From Candidatus Babelota bacterium (lineage in GTDB: Bacteria; Babelota; Babeliae; Babelales; JAHIUU01): a DNA stretch of 64,000 nucleotides. A program made the translations under genes and the position numbers. Every line of letters starts with the position of its first letter. Positions within the stretch are counted from its first letter, which is position 1. Of this stretch, positions 21,912 to 31,936 are shown one piece after another. The notes under the pieces were generated by a model. That model was not told where the DNA came from and did not search any database. It was given only the letters and a program-made list of their open reading frames with translations. The stretch spans positions 115,996 to 179,995 of the forward strand of contig JAHIUU010000006.1 of assembly GCA_018817025.1 (NCBI GenBank), given 5' to 3'.

Positions 21912-22664
21912 CTATAAAGATGTATTTTTCGCGATTAATTCAGCTTTTACGAGATCCTGAGGGGTATCGATCCCAACTACCTCCTGGTCGGTTTCATGAA
22001 CTTTTATCTTCATACGATTTTGTAAAAACCTAAGCTGTTCGAGCTTTTCTGCTTCCTCGAGATCGCTTGCCCCAAGGCTAGCAATAGTCTCAAGCGCCTT
22101 GGTCGTGTATGCGTACAAGCCAACATGCTTATAGTAGCAACGCTCTTCGATTGAATCCTCCCGATAGAATGGGATGGCGTTACGCGAGAAGTAAATCGCA
22201 AAGTCATTTGCATCACAAACAACTTTTGCAATACTTGCACTCGCAATATCAGCACTAAATTTAATTTTCTTTTTCAGCGTCCAAACATCTGTGTCGTCTG
22301 TCTCGCAAGTAGCCAATAACTGCTGAATCATCTTTTCTGTTATAAACGGTTCGTCACCCTGCCAGTTAACCCAGATGTCGGCAATATACTTCTTAGAATA
22401 AACAACCTCAATTAATCTATCTGTTCCAGACTGACAGTCTGGAGAAGTCATAATCGCCTTACCACCAAAACTTCTAACTAAGTCGAACGTTTGCTGCGCA
22501 TCAACCGCAAAGACAACATCATCAAAACTAGAAACACTTCTAGCAGCTTCAAAAACCCATTGTAAAATAGGCTTATCACATAAATTGTGTAGCAGTTTTT
22601 GTGGAAACCTTGTTGAAGCAAGACGGGCTGGAATAATACAGACAACTCTTTTAGAACCGAACAT
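21912..22664 (-). CDS. kdsB: 3-deoxy-manno-octulosonate cytidylyltransferase
   Basis: 250 aa; CIIPARLASTRFPQKLLHNLCDKPILQWVFEAA, SGTDRLIEV, NWQGDEPFI, GLYAYTTKAL. Confidence 0.95.
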   Translation of the reverse strand: MFGSKRVVCIIPARLASTRFPQKLLHNLCDKPILQWVFEAARSVSSFDDVVFAVDAQQTFDLVRSFGGKAIMTSPDCQSGTDRLIEVVYSKKYIADIWVNWQGDEPFITEKMIQQLLATCETDDTDVWTLKKKIKFSADIASASIAKVVCDANDFAIYFSRNAIPFYREDSIEERCYYKHVGLYAYTTKALETIASLGASDLEEAEKLEQLRFLQNRMKIKVHETDQEVVGIDTPQDLVKAELIAKNTSL

Positions 22665-22768
22665 GGAAAAACTCCCTATACCAAAAAATAGTTCCGGTTA
22701 TACTTGTTTTATACGTTATTTCCTGTACAACAAAAAGCTAAGTGTAAAGCAAAAGCGATCCCATTGCC

Positions 22769-24040
22769 ATGTCAAACAAACACCTTCTCATCAAAAAAAG
22801 CCCTCCTCTCAACGGCACGGTCCACTTGGCCGGGGCAAAAAACGCCGTCTTGACAATTATGGCATCGCTAATCCTAACCAATGGAAGATCGATTCTCAGG
22901 AATGTTCCTGATTCAAATGACATTCGCCAGATGATTCAACTATTAACAAATCTTGGAGCAACCGTTACATTTTCGCCAGAATCAAACATCCTCGAAGTCA
23001 ACACGTCATCGATCACCAATTTTCAAGTATCACCAGAAATCATGAACAAGATGCGCGCCTCCATTCTTGTTATGGGGCCACTTCTTGCGCGCTTTGGCCA
23101 AGCGGAGGTCGCCCTGCCCGGTGGGTGCCTCATAGGCACAAGGCCGATCGACTTTCATCTTAAGGGCTTTACGAAGTTGGGCGCAATTATCGGTCAAACC
23201 GGCCACTCCTTACATGCAACACTTCAAAAAACTTCTCAGGAAAACCGCGTCATACTCGAATACCCAAGCGTTGGGGCAACCGAAAATATTATGATGTGTG
23301 CAGTACTCATGTTAGGAACAACGACGATCGTTAATGCAGCGTTCGAGCCCGAGGTTCTTGATCTGGTTTCTGTTTTGAAAAAAATGGGAGCAAAAATAAC
23401 CTGCGGCCCCGGACTGACAATACAAATTACTGGCGTCCATAGCTTAAGACCTGTGGTTCACGACATTATTCCTGATCGACTAGAAGCTGGATCGCTTCTT
23501 CTTGCGGCCGCAATAACTGGTGGGCAAATACATATCCCTAACGCCCAACCAGACACAATGGATATTTTTTTGGAAAAACTTGCTCAAATGGGACATGAGA
23601 TCGATTGCTCTCATGGAATCTATATCAAAGCAACGACATCGCCCTTAGCAATAAACGTTAAAACAGCACCGTACCCAGGGTTTCCAACCGACTTGCAAGC
23701 TCCGATGATGGCCGCACTCACACTCGCCAACGGTGTCAGTGAAATTGAAGAAACTGTTTTTGAAAATAGATTGATTCATGTTCAAGAACTAAAAAAAATG
23801 GGGGCTCAGATCGACGTTGCCGGTACCAGTAGCCGAAAAGCAATCGTCAGAGGTGTTAAGACGTTATGTGGATGCGAAGTAGTAGCAAGTGATATTCGAG
23901 CATCATGCGCCCTTGCGCTCGCCGGCCTTGCCGCAACCGGCCAGACAAAGATGACCGGCGTACATCACTGGAAAAGGGGCTACGACCAGCTCGAACAAAA
24001 GCTTGGGCTACTTGGCGGCAATATTTCGCTCATAGCTTAA
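22769..24040 (+). CDS. murA: UDP-N-acetylglucosamine 1-carboxyvinyltransferase
   Basis: 423 aa; LAGAKNAVLTIMAS, GGCLIGTRPIDFHLKGF, PGFPTDLQAPMMAALTLA, DIRASCALALAGLAATG. Confidence 0.96.
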   Translation: MSNKHLLIKKSPPLNGTVHLAGAKNAVLTIMASLILTNGRSILRNVPDSNDIRQMIQLLTNLGATVTFSPESNILEVNTSSITNFQVSPEIMNKMRASILVMGPLLARFGQAEVALPGGCLIGTRPIDFHLKGFTKLGAIIGQTGHSLHATLQKTSQENRVILEYPSVGATENIMMCAVLMLGTTTIVNAAFEPEVLDLVSVLKKMGAKITCGPGLTIQITGVHSLRPVVHDIIPDRLEAGSLLLAAAITGGQIHIPNAQPDTMDIFLEKLAQMGHEIDCSHGIYIKATTSPLAINVKTAPYPGFPTDLQAPMMAALTLANGVSEIEETVFENRLIHVQELKKMGAQIDVAGTSSRKAIVRGVKTLCGCEVVASDIRASCALALAGLAATGQTKMTGVHHWKRGYDQLEQKLGLLGGNISLIA

Positions 24041-25467
24041 TTATAAAAATTTTGATCTCTCTCATCGTAATCTTCGTCTTCTTCCCTACTATTATGCTCA
24101 GTCTGTAAACCAGGCTCTCTCCATTTATCCCAAAAAAAACGTTTCGTAAGCTTTGCTAAATTAAAATAAAAGTCTTTTGTTGTTTTAGCTTCGTTTACCA
24201 CAAAGCTACCAACCTTCTTCGAAACCCCAGTCACTCCTTCCGCTACGTTTTCTGCGATCTTTTGTCCCGGCAAAACAGCGCCAAAAGTTATAAGGGGCTC
24301 ATTTTTCTCCATCTTGTCGGCAATCTGCCCAAACAAGCGATTCATATTCATATCTCCCAGCATATCTATAACCGTCTCAGCAAGTTTGTTCACTACACTA
24401 GGCTCTTTACTTTCTAACAGTTTCTTTAAAACCCCCATCAGCCCATTTGCGTCTTCCCCAAGACTAACCGATACCCCTTGCTCGAGAACCCGTACAACAT
24501 CTTTCACCGGTTCAGCGGCAACATTCCTTAGACCGCTATCAAGCTTCGCTCCAGTATTAACACCGATGTTGCTGGACACATAATAGACCCCATACACCGC
24601 AGCAGCGCATAGCGCGAGAGCACCACTACCAACTATGGTCAACCTAAGAAGTCTGCCAATCGAAGAAGCTGGCGCGCGAACAATGACAACCTCTTTCAAA
24701 ATATCGATAAAACCTGGTATGTTCTCAGGCACGGGCAGCCCAGCGCCCCCTTGTTCACTCCCACAAACTCTCAAAATATCTCTCTTTGCCCGATCAAGCT
24801 TTTGACCAATAAAATCTTTCTGTTTTTCATAACTCCAATTTCGATGCGCACGCGCTCGCAAAATATTGATCGTTGCTTTTGTCATAATCGAAGCAGGAGG
24901 AGTCGAATCATACTCATAGGCAAGAGCTACATCCGCAATGTTTTTATATTCATACACATTAGATAAAATTTCTTTTAACTTTGATTTGATATGACTATCT
25001 GGACGAGCAGAAAAAACAGTTTTTCTTTTTTGGGAATTTGTAACCGTATCCCCTCTAGCGCTAAGTAGCAATCCGCCAGCCTGACCAATATCAAGATCGA
25101 TAATAAGCTGTCGTAGCTGCAAATAAAATATTTCGTTAATCGCATTTAAACACTGCGAGCACTGTTTATACTTTATATTTTCCTCAAGTATAGTAATGAG
25201 CCTCAAGATTTTCGGACCATCAGCATGAAAGTTCCATCTTGCGACAAAGCCTAAGCTCGGCTTGTCATTAGGTGAAAGCTTACCCAGAACCTGCTCAACA
25301 CTAGAAATGTAAACTGAAAGAACGTTGTTCAATTGCTCAATCCTCAGATCAGGCTCCTCTTCAATTCGAACAGACTCAAATCGATTCGAAAAAACATGGA
25401 TGGGAACCGCAACAAAAACAACACTGAACAAAAGCGTCTTTAATAAAAACGTTTTAATTTTTTTCAT
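24037..25467 (-). CDS. Hypothetical secreted/membrane protein
   Basis: 476 aa; signal peptide, central TM LTIVGSGALALCAAAVYGVYYVSS, charged C-terminus. 3' end overlaps murA by 4 bp. Confidence 0.7.
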   Translation of the reverse strand: MKKIKTFLLKTLLFSVVFVAVPIHVFSNRFESVRIEEEPDLRIEQLNNVLSVYISSVEQVLGKLSPNDKPSLGFVARWNFHADGPKILRLITILEENIKYKQCSQCLNAINEIFYLQLRQLIIDLDIGQAGGLLLSARGDTVTNSQKRKTVFSARPDSHIKSKLKEILSNVYEYKNIADVALAYEYDSTPPASIMTKATINILRARAHRNWSYEKQKDFIGQKLDRAKRDILRVCGSEQGGAGLPVPENIPGFIDILKEVVIVRAPASSIGRLLRLTIVGSGALALCAAAVYGVYYVSSNIGVNTGAKLDSGLRNVAAEPVKDVVRVLEQGVSVSLGEDANGLMGVLKKLLESKEPSVVNKLAETVIDMLGDMNMNRLFGQIADKMEKNEPLITFGAVLPGQKIAENVAEGVTGVSKKVGSFVVNEAKTTKDFYFNLAKLTKRFFWDKWREPGLQTEHNSREEDEDYDERDQNFYN

Positions 25468-25602
25468 ATCTATTCCTTAATAATAATAAAAACGAAAACT
25501 AAGAAGAGCAATCATCGTACCAACCCAATAAAAAAGCACAACCGTCCTATACAGCTAGAAAAGAAACTTTCTATCAGAATAGATCGTTAATTATTAGAAC
25601 TA

Positions 25603-26229
25603 TTAAAAAGACCTGTTGGTCATCCCGAGAAAAGCCTGAAATTCATGTGCTATAGGCATAAAGTCGTGTCTCTGCCAGCAATCATACCAACGACTCATCG
25701 ACTCAAGCATATCTTGTTGCAGGCTGTCAATTTCTATATCGGTCCCGACCACACACTTCAGGCTTGTTGCGATCTCGCACAAGGGATCTCGAACATCAAA
25801 CTCGTTATTGCAATTTATCGCGATACCAACAACAACCCCTATCATCTCACTATCACACCAAACTAACTCAATTAAAATACCACCAACTTTTTTGTTATTG
25901 ATTATGAAATCGTTTGGTTTTTTTATTTTTATTGTGGCCTCGTAGCGTTCGAGCGCCTTTGCAACACCGACCGTTAAAGACATATTTAGATAGTTTAGCT
26001 GACCAGTCACATCGTTAACCAAATGAATTTTTGGTTTAAGAACAAACGTTATAACCAGTTGCCCCGGATACAAACACCAGACGCGTCCATTACTCCCCCG
26101 AGCCGTACAATACCTACTAGCTAAAAAAACCGTTCCATCGGAAACAGCTTCAAGCTGCTCCTTCGCCCAGTCCATCGAAGAGGTCAAACACTCTTTTTGG
26201 CGAATAATTATAGAACCAATCTTACTCAC
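25603..26229 (-). CDS. birA: Biotin--[acetyl-CoA-carboxylase] ligase (BirA/BPL, no regulatory HTH)
   Basis: 208 aa; ARGSNGRVWCLYPGQLVITFVL and IKKPNDFIINNKKVGGILIE biotin ligase motifs. Confidence 0.85.
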   Translation of the reverse strand: MSKIGSIIIRQKECLTSSMDWAKEQLEAVSDGTVFLASRYCTARGSNGRVWCLYPGQLVITFVLKPKIHLVNDVTGQLNYLNMSLTVGVAKALERYEATIKIKKPNDFIINNKKVGGILIELVWCDSEMIGVVVGIAINCNNEFDVRDPLCEIATSLKCVVGTDIEIDSLQQDMLESMSRWYDCWQRHDFMPIAHEFQAFLGMTNRSF

Positions 26230-26678
26230 TTAACCCGAACCTTCATCTCGCGTTCCGTCTCTCGCTTGATATCCCGCTCCCGCAACTCACGCTTCTTGTC
26301 GACTTTCTTTTTGTGCTTAGCAATACCAAGCTCAACCTTGACAAACCCACGTTTTGAAAAAAAAAGTTTTAATGGAATAAGCGTCAAACCCTTACGTGAG
26401 ATATCACCAATGAGCTTATTAATTTGCTTGCGATGTAATAGAAGCTTGCGACTTCGACGCGATTTGTCTTCTTTTTCGTAAGCATGCGAATAAGGTGCAA
26501 TGTAACAGTTGAGGAGGTTTATCTCTCCGTTGTGAACCGTTGCAAACGCGTCAGTAAGCGACACGTTCCCTTGTCGAAGCGATTTAACCTCGTCTCCAGT
26601 CAAAACAATCCCGGCCTCAACCGTTTCTTTTATTTCGTAATCGTGAAACGCTCGTTTGTTTTTAGCAATAATCTTCAC
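26226..26678 (-). CDS. smpB: SsrA-binding protein
   Basis: 150 aa; IAKNKRAFHDYEIKETVEAGIVLTGDEVKSLRQGNVSLTDAFA ... KLFFSKRGFVKVELGIAKHKKKVDKKRELRERD. Confidence 0.96.
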   Translation of the reverse strand: MKIIAKNKRAFHDYEIKETVEAGIVLTGDEVKSLRQGNVSLTDAFATVHNGEINLLNCYIAPYSHAYEKEDKSRRSRKLLLHRKQINKLIGDISRKGLTLIPLKLFFSKRGFVKVELGIAKHKKKVDKKRELRERDIKRETEREMKVRVK

Positions 26679-27109
26679 CGACCTACCCTATGAAATACCC
26701 TAAGCATGATTGGGTAACTAATAAATGCGACAATAATCCCCAAAATGTGGCCTCCAACAAAAAATGACCACAGGCAGATCTTACCAGATCCAAAAATTTT
26801 TTCCAAAGATATTACCCAAGAAGGACTCCAGCCTAAAAAGGAGTGTACAAACCAATACCCAAACGAGTAATCAAACGCATAAAATGGAATCATTGTCCAA
26901 GGGTTGTTACATGAGGTCGCTAAAAATAGCATTGGAAAATTAAGGCCAAAAAGCCAGTTAGCCGAAAGCATAAGCAACGTATGAGCACCAGGAAGCGGAG
27001 TGAATGCGATAAAAAGCCCTATAGAAAAAGAAAAAGCCAACTTAGTTGGCGAACTGTTTGACTTGATCGCTTTACGAAAAATACTCTTCACTTTTTCAAC
27101 AAAGCCCAT
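26675..27109 (-). CDS. DUF2062 membrane protein
   Basis: 144 aa; FSIGLFIAFTPLPGAHTLLML...NNPWTMIPFYAFDYSFGYW. Confidence 0.8.
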   Translation of the reverse strand: MGFVEKVKSIFRKAIKSNSSPTKLAFSFSIGLFIAFTPLPGAHTLLMLSANWLFGLNFPMLFLATSCNNPWTMIPFYAFDYSFGYWFVHSFLGWSPSWVISLEKIFGSGKICLWSFFVGGHILGIIVAFISYPIMLRVFHRVGR

Positions 27110-27200
27110 AATTATCCTCTTTGTTTCTTCTTTCTTTTTTTTGTACTTTTCTAGTATAGTGAATTCTTGAGAATTCTATTGTAACCCAAAAGGAGCGTCT

Positions 27201-28172
27201 ATGTACAAGAGATTATCAATACTACCTGCCTGCCTCTTCGCTTGTCTTGCCCTACAACTAAAACCAACTCAACCCCCAGAAAAACCACCCTTCCCTATGC
27301 TCAAGGGAGCCATCGTATCAAACGAGCTCGAAACGATACCTAACTTTAAAGTTTACTATCAGGGAACCCAAACCGTCAGCAACGACGACGGCTTCTTCAC
27401 CCTACCTCTCGAAGACGATACGGTACAAGATCTTTCGCTGCTCATCTGTAAAGATTTCTCGCCAAAATTCGAGGGAACAAACACAATAAAAAACCTTTCT
27501 GTTAATCCTAAGAAATCGTATGCCTATTTTGCGCTCTCTAAAGCAACGCTCCCGCTTACTAAAAACCGAATCGATCAACTCGAACAAAAAACCAAGCCCC
27601 TAACCCTGAGAGCAGACCTCATCAAACGACAGATAGAACGGCAAAAAAAACATCTTGCCCTATCCAAAAACAAAAACCGAAAAAAAAGTTTCTATCGACC
27701 GGAATATTACAAAAACAATCTAAAAAAACTGGAACAAAGACTTTCCATCACTACGCAAACATATAAAAAAGTACATCAAGAAATTCTTGAACTGAAAGAA
27801 AAGCTCCTGACCTTTCAAAATGCAACACCTACAAAACCGGCCGGTGACTTTTGGTTCATTGATAAAAAAATATTACAGAACACAGTCGTTCCTGAGAATT
27901 GTGTTATCGTCAGCTTGAACCCAAAAACTGTTGATCGAATAGAAAACTGGAGCTTTTCACTATCACAAAACTTTATGGCGTTTCCCAAGATTATCTTGAA
28001 AGAAAATCTAGAGACAAGAAATGTGAAGAAGAAGCAAAGCATAACGCGCTCAGCTCTCAAATCTGAATTTTACGCACTAGAGAAAAAAGTTTTTCACGAA
28101 CAACAAAAAGAGGTCACCAAATATTTTGATGACCGTCCAAATGTTCGAGTCGCAATTTTGCAAAAACAATAG
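27201..28172 (+). CDS. Hypothetical secreted protein
   Basis: 323 aa; signal peptide, N-terminal carboxypeptidase-regulatory-like segment (GAIVSNELETIPNFKVYYQGTQTVSNDDGFFTLPL), Lys-rich coiled-coil middle. Confidence 0.65.
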   Translation: MYKRLSILPACLFACLALQLKPTQPPEKPPFPMLKGAIVSNELETIPNFKVYYQGTQTVSNDDGFFTLPLEDDTVQDLSLLICKDFSPKFEGTNTIKNLSVNPKKSYAYFALSKATLPLTKNRIDQLEQKTKPLTLRADLIKRQIERQKKHLALSKNKNRKKSFYRPEYYKNNLKKLEQRLSITTQTYKKVHQEILELKEKLLTFQNATPTKPAGDFWFIDKKILQNTVVPENCVIVSLNPKTVDRIENWSFSLSQNFMAFPKIILKENLETRNVKKKQSITRSALKSEFYALEKKVFHEQQKEVTKYFDDRPNVRVAILQKQ

Positions 28173-28175
28173 CCG

Positions 28176-29222
28176 CTACTCATATACATCAAGTGTAAGA
28201 CCAGAAAACTTCTCCTGCCCAGCTTTGTAGCTGCCAACAAATGAAACCATCGCAGCATTATCGCCACAATATTTTTTCGGAGGCACGACGAACTGTTTAT
28301 CCCATAAATCACAAAGCCCTTGCAGTTGTTCTCGCAAAAACGAATTACACGCAACACCGCCCACAAACGTTACCCCCTTTGCCTCGGGATAGCGCATCAT
28401 AGCCAACGACACTTTTGCCTTGATAATATCTGCAATACAAACAAGCAGCGAACTTGACACCTGTTCTCGTACCACGTCTGTCATTTTATTAGAGATGATC
28501 CCAGATTTGAGATCATACACCCCCCGCTTTACCAGATCATATAACACCGCAGTCTTAAGCCCAGAAAAACTAAAATGTAACGTCTTGTTTAAATTTTTTG
28601 TTCGCGGATACTGAAAAAAATCTTGAAACGCTACCGCTTGCGCAAACTTTTCAATTCGGGGACCACCCGGGTACCCAAGCCCAATAAGCTTTGCTATCTT
28701 ATCAAACGCCTCTCCGGCAGCATCATCCAATGTTTGTCCAATCAGTTCGTAATCACCAAATCCCCTGACTAGATAGAGCGACGTGTGCCCACCAGATGCA
28801 ACTAAACAAATGTGTGGAAATTTCAAATCGTCTTTTACTGAGCCATCATCCATTAGAAAAGACGAGAAAATATGAGCTTCAAGATGATCAACCGCTATAA
28901 GTTTTTTTTCGTGCGCATATGCAAGCCCTTTCGCAAAACAAAGTCCAACAAGCAGCGCGCCTGCCAGCCCAGGCTTGCTCGTTACCGCAATATAATCAAG
29001 CCTAGGTAGCGACAGCGAAGCGTCGCTAAGCGACTGCCTCACGATAAATCCAACCTTTTCTAAATGAGATCGAGAAGCAATCTCTGGAACTACGCCACCA
29101 TACTTCTCATGAAGCGCCACCTGAGAAAAAACCACATTTGACAAAAGCTTTTTCTCGGATGAATCGTATATTGCTGCGGCCGTTTCATCACAGGATGTTT
29201 CAATTCCTAAAATAAGCGCCAT
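28176..29222 (-). CDS. tsaD: tRNA N6-adenosine threonylcarbamoyltransferase
   Basis: 348 aa; ILGIETSCDETAAA, DHLEAHIFSSFL, ASGGHTSLYLV, LDDAAGEAFDK, GGVACNSFLR. Confidence 0.96.
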   Translation of the reverse strand: MALILGIETSCDETAAAIYDSSEKKLLSNVVFSQVALHEKYGGVVPEIASRSHLEKVGFIVRQSLSDASLSLPRLDYIAVTSKPGLAGALLVGLCFAKGLAYAHEKKLIAVDHLEAHIFSSFLMDDGSVKDDLKFPHICLVASGGHTSLYLVRGFGDYELIGQTLDDAAGEAFDKIAKLIGLGYPGGPRIEKFAQAVAFQDFFQYPRTKNLNKTLHFSFSGLKTAVLYDLVKRGVYDLKSGIISNKMTDVVREQVSSSLLVCIADIIKAKVSLAMMRYPEAKGVTFVGGVACNSFLREQLQGLCDLWDKQFVVPPKKYCGDNAAMVSFVGSYKAGQEKFSGLTLDVYE

Positions 29223-29347
29223 AACGTTTGAGCTCCTTTATCTTATATTAGCGTATCCAGATCCTATCAAATTTACCCAAATCTTGCGAATTGACCCAAA
29301 AGAAAACTACTCTTGAAAAAATAAAATCCACATAAAAAGGAGGCTCT

Positions 29348-29869
29348 ATGAACATTCTTAAAAAAACCTTCTGGTCACCATACTCGGTAGGATCAGCAAT
29401 CGGCCTTATCGCGTTTCTTTCCTTTGTATTCATGAGAAAAACAATCGGCATTTCAACCGCATTTATTCGAATCTACAGTTTTTTTGTCGGCCTCTATTCT
29501 CTAGACCACATATCAAAAAATCTATATTTATCGAAATACGTTGAGTATAAACCGGTTTTCGAATGGCAGGTTGCTCTGCTTGTTGGGATTTTCGCAGGAG
29601 CATTTCTTTCTGCAAGGCTTTCCGGCGGCACCTTTTCCTTTATGCCGTATCTATGGGGACAAAGATTTGGTTTCTCAAAAAAAACTCGTGCTATGGGCGC
29701 AAGCTTCGGCGGATTTCTCATGCTCTTCGGCGCCAGAATGGCGGGAGGATGCACCATGGGACATGGCATCTCTGAAGGCATGCTCTTTGTTTCAACAGCC
29801 TGGATATTTCTACCTGTTATGTTTCTCTCTGGCATTATGATGGCACACATCTTATATCGAAATAAATAA
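29348..29869 (+). CDS. YeeE/YedE-family sulfur-compound transport protein, first half
   Basis: 173 aa; GARMAGGCTMGHGISEG conserved Cys motif, multiple TM segments. Confidence 0.8.
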   Translation: MNILKKTFWSPYSVGSAIGLIAFLSFVFMRKTIGISTAFIRIYSFFVGLYSLDHISKNLYLSKYVEYKPVFEWQVALLVGIFAGAFLSARLSGGTFSFMPYLWGQRFGFSKKTRAMGASFGGFLMLFGARMAGGCTMGHGISEGMLFVSTAWIFLPVMFLSGIMMAHILYRNK

Positions 29870-29882
29870 AGGGAGTTCTCAT

Positions 29883-30449
29883 ATGTTACCATATCTTTTT
29901 GCTCACCCACTTATCTTAACCATAGGTTTTTTTGTTGGCATACTCTTGGGATTCTTACTCCAGAAAGCCGGCGTTTCACAGTTCAAAACAATCGTTGGAC
30001 AATTACTCCTTAGAGATTTTACGCTCGCAAAAGTACTTATTACTGCACTTATCGTTGGAAGCACCTCAATCCATTTATTCCTAGCAATTGGACTACCGAT
30101 CAACTCTCCGGTTATACCATGGTCCGCATTTGCCACAATAGTTGGAGCCGCAATCATGGGAATCGGCATCGCAATTCTGGGCTACTGTCCTGGCACCTGC
30201 GCTGCTGCCGCCGGTCAAGGAAGCAATGATGCGTGGTGGGGCCTCCTTGGTATGCTTATTGGCGGAGCGTTCTACGCAGAAACCCATTTTCTACTAAAAA
30301 GATCGTTTCTAAAAATCTGGACCATAACAACAGAAACAATGCCAAATCTACTTAATATTTCTCCATGGATTTTTATTGTATTGCTCTCTTTATCTGCTAT
30401 TATTTTTTTTACCTCACTCGATCGAAAAGCCCACCATGCTAAGAAGTAA
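29883..30449 (+). CDS. YeeE/YedE-family protein, second half
   Basis: 188 aa; GIAILGYCPGTCAAAAGQGSNDAWWGLLGMLIGGAFYA. Confidence 0.8.
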   Translation: MLPYLFAHPLILTIGFFVGILLGFLLQKAGVSQFKTIVGQLLLRDFTLAKVLITALIVGSTSIHLFLAIGLPINSPVIPWSAFATIVGAAIMGIGIAILGYCPGTCAAAAGQGSNDAWWGLLGMLIGGAFYAETHFLLKRSFLKIWTITTETMPNLLNISPWIFIVLLSLSAIIFFTSLDRKAHHAKK

Positions 30450-30469
30450 CCCCACTACCGGAGACCCTC

Positions 30470-31672
30470 GTGGTAAAAAAAATAGGCCTGCCCACAGCCC
30501 TACTAATCAACATCAATATTATTATTGGCGCCGGCGTCTTTCTCAATGTCAAGCCACTCGCTCTCATCGCCGGCTCTTTCGGCTTTGCAGGTTATCTACT
30601 CGGCGCGACAATTCTCTTCCCTTTTGTACTCACACTGGCAAAACTTGCTCAAGCATATCCCGTATCGGGAGGGCTCTACGTCTACAGCAAAGAATATCTG
30701 GGACTATTTGCAGGCTTTGTAAGTGGCTGGAGTTACTTTATCGGAAAAACAGTCTCTGCAGCATTTCTCGCACTTGCATTCACCCGTTTTTTTCAAGAAC
30801 AAATCTTATTTTTACAACCATATCCAACCGCCTTACTCGCTTGTCTTGTTATTTTCACCATTATTTTGCTTAATATTTTGGGCGCCCATATTGGGGGAAG
30901 CGCTCAGTATGTTTTTATTCTTACAAAACTAATCCCCATTTTTTTTATATACATCACGGGAATCCTAACAATACAAACCGGAAACTTTTCAAGCACACCC
31001 CAACCAATTTCTTCTTTGGCGGGAACAATCCCAATCGCGCTATACGCGTTCATGGGCTTCGAGATAACCTGCTCAATTGGCCATATGTTTAAAAAATCTT
31101 CGAGCACTATCCCCAGAGCAATTATCGGATCGTTTCTTTTTGTTACAACGATCTATATTTTTTTTCAGCTCCTTGCAACGCAGCAACCGTTCTCGCTCCT
31201 ATCAAACAAACCGATAGCCACTCTTATTTTTACCTCGGCAATCGCCGGATCATTCGGAATCTTAACCAGTAATTGCTGGAATCTCCATGCACTTGCACTG
31301 GACAACCATTTCCCTGGGAAGAAAATCTTAACAAAAATTTCGCAAACACACGTTCCATGGGTAGGACTTCTGCTCGAAGGCGGTATAGCCTGCCTCATGC
31401 TTTTGATTAGCGATAATCAGGTCGCTCTACAAAGCATGTCGGTATTTTGCGTCGTAACTTCGTTTCTTCTAAGCACACTAGCAGCACTATTGGCCGTTGC
31501 AAATAAAAAACTTTTGATTAACAAATGGATTCCTAGACTAGCGCTTGCTGGATGTGGTTACGTTTTGTTTTTATGCTTGAAGAATATCCAAACAGCAGGC
31601 GTCTCACTGCCTTTTCTTGCGCTGCTGTTTGGCGGAATAGGACTGAAAACCCTATGGCTATTTAACAAATAG
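30470..31672 (+). CDS. APC-superfamily amino acid permease
   Basis: 400 aa; IGLPTALLININIIIGAGVFLN, about 12 TM segments, ALYAFMGFEITCSIGHMFKKSSSTIPRAI. GTG start. Confidence 0.85.
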   Translation: MVKKIGLPTALLININIIIGAGVFLNVKPLALIAGSFGFAGYLLGATILFPFVLTLAKLAQAYPVSGGLYVYSKEYLGLFAGFVSGWSYFIGKTVSAAFLALAFTRFFQEQILFLQPYPTALLACLVIFTIILLNILGAHIGGSAQYVFILTKLIPIFFIYITGILTIQTGNFSSTPQPISSLAGTIPIALYAFMGFEITCSIGHMFKKSSSTIPRAIIGSFLFVTTIYIFFQLLATQQPFSLLSNKPIATLIFTSAIAGSFGILTSNCWNLHALALDNHFPGKKILTKISQTHVPWVGLLLEGGIACLMLLISDNQVALQSMSVFCVVTSFLLSTLAALLAVANKKLLINKWIPRLALAGCGYVLFLCLKNIQTAGVSLPFLALLFGGIGLKTLWLFNK

Positions 31673-31933
31673 CCAGCACAAACAGTGCCCCTTATCTTTT
31701 ACTTCATCTTCATGGTAGACACACGGACAGGCAATCTTTTCATCCCGTTTTTGGTCACCCGTCACCACCCGGCATGGACAGTATTGCGCTCCCTGTGTCG
31801 CCTCTTTCTTAAGAAGAACACGAGCAACATTCTCAACCCGCTTCCTATCAGGATTCATGCGAAACCCTTTTTCTTGAGCATAATCCTCAAATTTTTTTAT
31901 AAGCTTTTCTATTGCTTCTTTTGTCGGTTCCAT
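31658..31933 (-). CDS. Ferredoxin-thioredoxin reductase catalytic-subunit-like protein
   Basis: 91 aa; YCPCRVVTGDQKRDEKIACPCVYHEDEVKDKGHCLCWLF carries the CPC...CPC...CxC pattern. Confidence 0.85.
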   Translation of the reverse strand: MEPTKEAIEKLIKKFEDYAQEKGFRMNPDRKRVENVARVLLKKEATQGAQYCPCRVVTGDQKRDEKIACPCVYHEDEVKDKGHCLCWLFVK

Positions 31934-31936
31934 ACC

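Noticed and set aside
30376-30873. 165-aa + ORF overlapping the YeeE 3' end and permease 5' end
   Set aside because: Out-of-frame with two well-supported membrane proteins; Arg/Ser/His-rich composition typical of a shadow ORF.
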